Below are positions 47,567 to 52,586 of a stretch of 52,586 nucleotides of DNA, piece by piece. Location of the stretch: contig NZ_NFJC01000022.1 in NCBI RefSeq assembly GCF_002159665.1, positions 1 through 52,586 of the forward strand. The letters run 5' to 3'. Position 1 is the first letter of the stretch; every line of letters starts with the position of its first letter. Both the position numbers and the translations under genes were made by a program. The notes under the pieces were generated by a model. The model had not been told where the DNA came from and ran no database searches. It saw only the letters and a program-made list of their open reading frames with translations. This DNA comes from Desulfovibrio sp. An276. GTDB lineage: Bacteria; Desulfobacterota; Desulfovibrionia; Desulfovibrionales; Desulfovibrionaceae.

Positions 47567-48519
47567 GCACGTTAAGCCAATCTTCCCTGCTGCTTGCCAT
47601 GTCTTCTCCTCCGTATTGGCATTGTGGCAGGACAGTGTTGCGCAGGAGCCTGGATCAGATTCTGGCCCTGCTTCCGGCCCTTGCCATGGCCATTTTGAAC
47701 TGGGGGATGCCTGCCCTGCGTGTTGTAGCCCTGTCGGTGGTCGTCTGCGTCCTTGTGGAGGCCGCCTGCTGCCGCATCATGCATCGCAGGCAGACAGTGC
47801 AGGACTTTTCCGCAGTGGTCACTGGCATGTGCCTTGCCTTCCTTTTGCCTGCAGCCTCGCCCTGGTGGTTGGTGGTCCTTGGGGCCAGTGCTGCCATGCT
47901 CTTTGGCAAGATGCTTTTCGGGGGCCTTGGCGACAACCCCGTGTCCACACCCATAGTGGGCTGGGCCATTCTCTTTGTCTCCTATCCCCTGTTCATGGAT
48001 CCCAACATGGTCCAGCTTGCCACAAGCTATGAGGATCCCCTGGCCATTCTCAAATACCTGGGCGTGGAAAGGGCTGGCGAGATTTCCCTTACGGATCTTG
48101 TGCTTGGCAGGCAGATAGGCGCCCTTGGCGCAAGCCAGATAGGCGGCCTTTTGGTAGGCGGCTTCTATCTGCTCATGCGCGGCGTCATCCGCTGGCAGAT
48201 TGTGGCCGGCATGCTGTGCGGCGTGCTGCTTCCCTTTGCCATCCTGCATGCGGCAAGCGATGTTCCCACCATGGGCCCTGCCTTCCATCTGCTCACCGGC
48301 TCGGTGCTCTTCTGTACCTTCTTCATAGCCACGGATTCCAATGTGGCTCCCACGCACACACTGGCCATGCTGCTCTACGGCGCCACCTGTGGCGTCATGG
48401 TCTTCCTCATCAGGACCTTTGGCAGCTACACGGACGGCGCCCCCTTCGCGGTGCTCGTGACTTCCCTTCTCACGCCGTACTTTGATCTGATACGGCCCAA
48501 GCCCTTCGGAGTGCGCTAG
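47563..48519 (+). CDS. rnfD: RnfD membrane subunit, without the flavinylation threonine
   Basis: A 318-residue polytopic membrane protein. The family region around the second half (LGASQIGGLLVGGFYLL) matches RnfD/NqrB. In most RnfD a covalent FMN is on the threonine of S/TGAT before PL; here the corresponding place reads SYEDPL (S155-D158), so the acceptor threonine is missing by eye alignment. Start ATG overlaps rnfC; rnfG follows after two bases. Confidence 0.9.
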   Translation: MSTLSQSSLLLAMSSPPYWHCGRTVLRRSLDQILALLPALAMAILNWGMPALRVVALSVVVCVLVEAACCRIMHRRQTVQDFSAVVTGMCLAFLLPAASPWWLVVLGASAAMLFGKMLFGGLGDNPVSTPIVGWAILFVSYPLFMDPNMVQLATSYEDPLAILKYLGVERAGEISLTDLVLGRQIGALGASQIGGLLVGGFYLLMRGVIRWQIVAGMLCGVLLPFAILHAASDVPTMGPAFHLLTGSVLFCTFFIATDSNVAPTHTLAMLLYGATCGVMVFLIRTFGSYTDGAPFAVLVTSLLTPYFDLIRPKPFGVR

Positions 48520-48521
48520 CT

Positions 48522-49100
48522 ATGGGTGGTATGATACGAACAATTGTGGTGCTGACCCTGTTCTGCAGCGCCTCGGGCTTTATTCTTTCCTATCTGAAGG
48601 ATCTGACTGCGCCCGCCATCGAGGAACAGCTTTTGGTCAATGTGCAGGGCCCCGCGATCACGTCGGTCTTCAACAGGGCCGAGAACAATCCCGTCTCGGA
48701 CAGGCATACCTTCGAGACAGGTGACGGAAAACGTGTGGTTGTCTTTCCCTGCTTTGTGGGCAACAGGCTCACGGGCGTTGCCATCGAGGGTTTTGGCAAG
48801 GGATACGGCGGCGACGTGGGCGTCATTGTCGGCTTCAACGTGGAAAACGACAGTCTGGCTGGAGTGGGCATGACGGTTCTCAAGGAAACACCCGGCCTTG
48901 GCATGAGGGTGCGTGAACCTGCCTTCAGCGACCAGTTCCGCAATGCCTCATTTCCCGTTGCCCTCTCGTCTGCCGGAGGTCGCATAGATGCCGTTTCCGG
49001 CGCCACCATCTCCAGCAATGGCGTCATCGAGGCTGTCAACAAGGCCAATGCCGTCTATAAGGAACTGCGGCCCCAGATTCTGGCCCAGTGGGACAAGTAG
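48522..49100 (+). CDS. rnfG: RnfG, periplasmic flavoprotein subunit
   Basis: 192 residues: N-terminal membrane helix (about 4-24) and a periplasmic FMN-binding domain. The covalent FMN motif SGAT is intact at 159-162 (acceptor T162), followed by ISSNGV. The substrate for ApbE, encoded at the end of the operon, is therefore present. An alternative ATG nine bases downstream is possible. Confidence 0.94.
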   Translation: MGGMIRTIVVLTLFCSASGFILSYLKDLTAPAIEEQLLVNVQGPAITSVFNRAENNPVSDRHTFETGDGKRVVVFPCFVGNRLTGVAIEGFGKGYGGDVGVIVGFNVENDSLAGVGMTVLKETPGLGMRVREPAFSDQFRNASFPVALSSAGGRIDAVSGATISSNGVIEAVNKANAVYKELRPQILAQWDK

Positions 49101-49109
49101 GAGCGCACC

Positions 49110-49796
49110 ATGGCATTCGTGAAAGAACTGAAAAAGGGTCTGTGGGAGGAGCTGCCTCCCTTCCGCCTCCTGCTGGGTCTGTGCCCCACCCTGGCAGTGA
49201 CCAACTCTGCAAGCAACGGCCTTGGCATGGGTGTTTGCGTCATCTTCGTTCTGACGCTCTCCAATGTACTGGTCTCCATGTGCCGCAACTTTATTCCCAA
49301 AACGGTGCGCATTGCCTGCTTCATCGTTATTGCAGCCTCTCTTGTTGTGGCCCTGGAACTTCTCATGCAGGCCTATACCTACCCCCTGTACGAGTCATTG
49401 GGCATCTTTGTGCCCCTTATCGTTGTGAACTGCATCATCCTTGGCCGCGCCGAGGCCTTTGCTGCCAAGCACAACGTGATAGACAGCCTTGCCGACGCCA
49501 TAGGCATTGGCATTGGCTACACCCTGTCCCTGACCTTTTTGGGCTCCATTCGCGAGATTCTCGGCAAGGGCACCTTCTTTGGCATCGAGCTTTTCGGAGA
49601 CAGCTTCGAGCCCTTTACCATCATGGTGCAGGCTCCGGGCGCCTTCATTTGCCTTGGCCTCATCCTGGGGGGCATGAACTGGCTGAATGCCCTGCAGGCC
49701 AGACGCAGGGGCTCGTCGTCCTTCACAAGCATAGGCTGCCAGGGCTCCTGCAGCGGCTGCGCTGCCTGCAGTATGGCCAAGAAGAGGGAGGGATAG
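49110..49796 (+). CDS. rnfE: RnfE membrane subunit with C-terminal cysteine cluster
   Basis: 228 residues, about six membrane helices of the RnfA/RnfE/NqrDE family. The conserved cysteines in LLGLCPTLAV and VNCIILGRAEA, which share a 2Fe-2S centre with RnfA, are present. Unusual: a cytoplasmic or periplasmic tail ends with C210, C214, C217 and C220 in the pattern CxxxCxxCxxC (GCQGSCSGCAACSMAKKREG). Typical RnfE stops before this. A bound metal or Fe-S cluster is possible but unproven. Confidence 0.92.
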   Translation: MAFVKELKKGLWEELPPFRLLLGLCPTLAVTNSASNGLGMGVCVIFVLTLSNVLVSMCRNFIPKTVRIACFIVIAASLVVALELLMQAYTYPLYESLGIFVPLIVVNCIILGRAEAFAAKHNVIDSLADAIGIGIGYTLSLTFLGSIREILGKGTFFGIELFGDSFEPFTIMVQAPGAFICLGLILGGMNWLNALQARRRGSSSFTSIGCQGSCSGCAACSMAKKREG

Positions 49797-49799
49797 TCC

Positions 49800-50378
49800 G
49801 TGAGCGACATACTGACAATTTTCATAGCGACGATTTTTGTCAACAACATCCTCTTGGCCCAGTTCCTTGGCAACTGTCCCTACCTTGGCTGCTCCAGGGA
49901 GAAGGGCGTTGCCGCAGGCATGGGCAGTGCTGTGGTCTTCGTCATCGTCGTTGCCACCCTGTTTACCTGGCTCATGCAGCACTACGTGCTCAATCCCCTT
50001 GAGATCGGCTATCTGCAGACCATTGTCTTTATCGTGGTCATCGCGGCACTCGTGCAGTTTGTGGAAATGTTTTTGAAAAAGATGGTGCCCCCGCTCTACA
50101 GCTCGCTTGGCATCTACCTGCCGCTCATCACCACAAACTGCGCAGTCATGGGCGTGACAATCCTTGTCCAGCGCGAGGGCTTTACGCTCTTCGAAAGCCT
50201 CTTCAATGCCCTTGGGTACAGCCTTGGCTTCTTCTTGGCGCTCATGCTCATGGCGGGCATACGCGAGAAGCTCGATACCTGCAGGCTGCCCAAGACCATG
50301 ATTGGCACACCCATAGCCCTGGTCATGGCCGGCATCATGTCTCTGGCCTTCATGGCCTTCAAGGGCATGGCGCAATAG
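49800..50378 (+). CDS. rnfA: RnfA membrane subunit
   Basis: 192 residues, six membrane helices, topologically inverted partner of RnfE. FLGNCPYLG and TTNCAVMG carry the two conserved cysteines. The C-terminal REKLDTCRLPK...FKG pattern is typical. The start is GTG with GGGAGGG eight bases before. Three bases separate it from rnfE. Confidence 0.95.
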   Translation: MSDILTIFIATIFVNNILLAQFLGNCPYLGCSREKGVAAGMGSAVVFVIVVATLFTWLMQHYVLNPLEIGYLQTIVFIVVIAALVQFVEMFLKKMVPPLYSSLGIYLPLITTNCAVMGVTILVQREGFTLFESLFNALGYSLGFFLALMLMAGIREKLDTCRLPKTMIGTPIALVMAGIMSLAFMAFKGMAQ

Positions 50379-50455
50379 GACACTTGCCTGCATGTCTTAG
50401 GGAGAAGGGTGTGCCCTGAACTTTCGGAACATGCTGCACAGTTGCGAGGAACAAG

Positions 50456-50509
50456 AAAGGAGGCGGCGCTTCCTCCCCACACAGAACAGGGGTTTTTCGC
50501 CGAAAAACG
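50456..50509 (+). promoter_or_regulatory. rnfB leader with two mutually exclusive RNA folds
   Basis: The only good Shine-Dalgarno, AAAGGAGG (50456-50463), is 46 bases before the rnfB ATG. Fold A pairs GGAGG (50459-50463) with CCTCC (50472-50476) and hides it. Fold B pairs CGGCG (50464-50468) with CGCCG (50498-50502) and CCCC (50475-50478) with GGGG (50489-50492); it leaves the Shine-Dalgarno free and brings it effectively seven bases from the ATG. Confidence 0.45.
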
Positions 50510-51388
50510 ATGATACTATATTCTGTACTGGCCATGTTCGGCCTTGGCCTTGTGGCTGCCGGCTTGCTGGCAGTGGCCTCCAGGGTCTTTTTTGTCAAGG
50601 AAAATCCCAAAGTCGAGGCGGCACTGGAAATATTGCCTGGCGCCAATTGCGGCGGATGCGGCTTTCCCGGCTGCGAGGGCTATGCCAAGGCCGTGGTCAA
50701 CGATCCGGCCATTCCGGCAAACCGCTGCTGCGCATCCCCGAAAGAAGCCATTGTCGCCCTGGCAGAGCTGACCGGAAAGGTGGTTGCCGAGGCGGAGCCC
50801 CTTGTCTCCATGCGCCGCTGTGACATCTACCACGGACAGGTTGCCACCACCTTCGAGTACCGCGGCATACCGTCCTGCGCTGCGGCTACACCCCTGCGTG
50901 GTGGGCAAAGCGCCTGCAACAACTCCTGCCTTGGCTACGGCGACTGCGTGCAGGCCTGCCCCTTCGAGGCCATGAGCATTGTGGGAAACTTGGCCTGCGT
51001 TGACGTTGAGCGCTGCACTGGCTGTGGCGCCTGCGTGAAGGCCTGCCCGCGCGGAGTGCTGGAGCTTGTACCCAAACGCGCCAGGGTATGCGTGCCCTGC
51101 AACTCCAGGGCCAAGGGCAAGGCGGTCATGGAAGTGTGCGAGGTGGGCTGCATCAAGTGCGCAAAGTGCATACGCACCTGTCCGGCCAAGGCCATACGCC
51201 TGAAGGACGGCATCATAGAAGTGGATCACAGCCTCTGCCTGTCCTATGGAGAGGAATGCGGCATGGCCTGCGTGAATGCCTGTGCGCGACAAATCCTCCG
51301 CCCCATCGATCTTCTGAACACGGGGCATTTGTGCAAGAACGCTCCGGAAGGCTCAACAAATCCGGACAACGAACAGGCCGTTGCCTGA
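50510..51388 (+). CDS. rnfB: RnfB ferredoxin-type subunit
   Basis: A 292-residue protein with an N-terminal membrane helix (about 3-26). A 4Fe-4S site, CGGCGFPGC, follows (C46, C49, C54 plus a later Cys). Two ferredoxin-like cluster pairs then come: CNNSCLGYGDCVQACP / CTGCGACVKACP, and CIKCAKCIRTCP plus a C-terminal set with CLSYGEECGMACVNAC. It is expected to exchange electrons with soluble ferredoxin on the cytoplasmic side. The 131-base gap after rnfA is unusually long for this operon and holds the leader structure. Confidence 0.94.
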   Translation: MILYSVLAMFGLGLVAAGLLAVASRVFFVKENPKVEAALEILPGANCGGCGFPGCEGYAKAVVNDPAIPANRCCASPKEAIVALAELTGKVVAEAEPLVSMRRCDIYHGQVATTFEYRGIPSCAAATPLRGGQSACNNSCLGYGDCVQACPFEAMSIVGNLACVDVERCTGCGACVKACPRGVLELVPKRARVCVPCNSRAKGKAVMEVCEVGCIKCAKCIRTCPAKAIRLKDGIIEVDHSLCLSYGEECGMACVNACARQILRPIDLLNTGHLCKNAPEGSTNPDNEQAVA

Positions 51389-51398
51389 GGAGTCATCC

Positions 51399-52388
51399 AT
51401 GTCCAAGAATGAAATATCCGGGCTTTCCAGGCGTCATTTTCTGGCAGCCATGGCTGCAGCAGGCCTCGTTCAGGCAACGTCTCCCCTGGTTGCGGCGAAG
51501 ACGTTTGGTTATCAAGAGACGGCCCTTTTCATGGGCACACTGGTGCGCATTGATGTGGCAGGCGTGTCCGAGGCAAGGGCAGAGGATGCGGTCGAGCACG
51601 CCTTTGCAAAGGGTCGCGAGCTCGAAGCTGTGCTTACGCGCTTTGACTCGTCCTCTCCCCTGGGTGTTTTGAACAGTCAGGGAAGCCTTGAAGACGTTCC
51701 GCCGCAGCTTTCCCTCATGCTGGAAAGAAGCCGCCTTGTGCACAGGCTGACGGAAGGTAGCTTTGAACCGAGCATATTGCCGCTTTTGCAGGCCATGCAG
51801 GACGCGTCTGCAAGAGGCGAGCAGCTTCACTCGGATAACGCAGGAGAGCTCTTGTCCCGCGTGGACTACACAAGGGTACAGACCGGGAATGGCGTTCGTC
51901 TGGGAGAAGGCATGTCGCTCACCCTGGACGGCATAGCCAAGGGCTACATTGCTCAGGAAATGAGCAGGGAACTTGCAAGGATGGGCTGCCCCAACCATCT
52001 GGTCAATGCCGGAGGCGACATAGTGGCAAGCGGGAGGCCGGACCATGCCAGGGCCTGGAACATTGCCATACAGTCTCCCTTCTCAAGGACCAGGGTGCGC
52101 GGAAGCGTGCAGCTGAATGGAGGCGCACTTGCCACCTCGGGCGTCTACGAGCAGAGGCTTTCCGGGGGAAGAAGTCATCTTGTGATTCCCCGCACCCTGG
52201 AGAGGCTCGATGCCGTGTCCGCCACTGTCTGGGCACCGGACGGGGCCATGGCCGATGCCCTGGCTACGGCCTTTTGTGTGCTCCCGTATGCGAAGGTCCT
52301 GCAGATTTGTTCGTCCCTGCGCGATGTGGAAGCCATGATTGTGCTTTGGGACGGAAGCCTTGTGTGCTCGCAGGGCTGGCCTGCCTGA
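51399..52388 (+). CDS. apbE: ApbE-family FMN transferase (Tat-exported)
   Basis: A 329-residue enzyme that attaches FMN from FAD to threonine in SGAT motifs of RnfG/RnfD. A twin-arginine signal (SRRHFLAAMAAAG, about residues 10-22) indicates export in folded form to the periplasm. Family motifs DGIAKGY, NAGGDIVASG, LATSG and ADALATAF are present. The usual DPRTG stretch appears as IPRTL, a variation near the active site. ATG 51399 follows TGAGGAG; an upstream TTG (51381) overlaps rnfB. It lies 10 bases after rnfB, so it is the last operon gene. Confidence 0.93.
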   Translation: MSKNEISGLSRRHFLAAMAAAGLVQATSPLVAAKTFGYQETALFMGTLVRIDVAGVSEARAEDAVEHAFAKGRELEAVLTRFDSSSPLGVLNSQGSLEDVPPQLSLMLERSRLVHRLTEGSFEPSILPLLQAMQDASARGEQLHSDNAGELLSRVDYTRVQTGNGVRLGEGMSLTLDGIAKGYIAQEMSRELARMGCPNHLVNAGGDIVASGRPDHARAWNIAIQSPFSRTRVRGSVQLNGGALATSGVYEQRLSGGRSHLVIPRTLERLDAVSATVWAPDGAMADALATAFCVLPYAKVLQICSSLRDVEAMIVLWDGSLVCSQGWPA

Positions 52389-52409
52389 TTCGAGCAAAAG
52401 ACATAACCG

Positions 52410-52452
52410 AAAGCTCCCCGGAAATCCTTGTATTTCCGGGGAGCTTTCAATT
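52410..52452 (+). terminator. Terminator of the rnf operon
   Basis: AAAGCTCCCCGGAAAT and its exact complement ATTTCCGGGGAGCTTT around a CCTTGT loop (52410-52447), then CAATTTT. A perfect 16-bp stem, 21 bases after the apbE stop. Confidence 0.92.
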
Positions 52453-52479
52453 TTGCACTCTTCCTGTACCCTGCGTGTT

Positions 52480-52586
52480 AGGGCGTGTTGACAAATTCAT
52501 GTGAGTGTTCCAGTAGGAGTACTTACTACACAACCTTCGCCCACATTAACATATTGAAAATATGGAAATAAGAGGAGAATGACAGA
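52480..52586. other. Possible left end of an insertion sequence or next promoter region
   Basis: After the terminator the sequence reads TTAGGGCGTGTTGACAAAT, which resembles ends seen in IS5-type elements; TTGACA alone could also be a -35 box. No open frame fits in the remaining 100 bases. Confidence 0.25.

Overview
The window looks like a chromosomal segment of a sulfate- or sulfite-reducing Desulfovibrionaceae-type bacterium (Desulfovibrio/Bilophila-like); this is inferred from gene content, not from a marker RNA. The diagnostic parts are an rnf operon led by a ten-heme cytochrome c, a cytochrome c maturation cluster whose CcmE carries a CxxxY instead of an HxxxY heme motif, a TauE/SafE sulfite/sulfonate-type exporter paired with a membrane protein of unknown function, and split TPR (CcmI-like) proteins. 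No rRNA, tRNA, CRISPR array or complete insertion sequence is visible.

Layout. 1-2.0 kb: poly-C tract and a PAS-PAS-PAS-GGDEF diguanylate cyclase. 2.0-8.1 kb (minus): adenine-N6 methyltransferase, U32 peptidase-family protein, DsbA-like thiol oxidoreductase, then the exporter pair. 8.7-13 kb: MFS transporter, parA, a divergent zinc-ribbon gene, parB, with three near-perfect parS sites around 2.0, 8.7 and 10.5 kb. 13.2-28.4 kb: an MBL-fold hydrolase on plus, then a long minus-strand run in transcription order dnaN-gyrB-gyrA-purF-hisS-aspS-def-fmt-rsmB-lrp. 28.4-30.3 kb: a ~2 kb AT-rich non-coding region with clustered TGTTCC-type repeats and structured GC islands, from which transcription diverges; this is my candidate replication origin. 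30.3-34.3 kb (plus): ppiD and glmS. 34.7-44.8 kb (minus): cardiolipin synthase, a 7TM signalling protein with degenerate phosphorelay domains, two TPR proteins and ccmDCBAFE. 45.5-52.4 kb (plus): decaheme cytochrome c, rnfCDGEAB and apbE, ending in a strong terminator.

How the parts fit. ParA, ParB and the parS sites next to dnaN-gyrBA and an iteron-like intergenic region form a chromosome replication and partition neighbourhood. The ccm system attaches heme to c-type cytochromes, which include the decaheme protein at the head of the rnf operon. ApbE flavinylates Rnf subunits. In this Rnf, RnfC appears to have lost the NADH/FMN signatures and RnfD the flavinylated threonine, while RnfG keeps its own. 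That suggests electrons enter from the periplasmic cytochrome c pool rather than from NADH.

The most interesting observations are the origin-like repeat array without an adjacent dnaA, the cytochrome-linked Rnf with lost cofactor motifs and an extra cysteine tail on RnfE, a possible RNA switch before rnfB, and a 7TM protein whose kinase and receiver modules have lost their phospho-acceptor residues.
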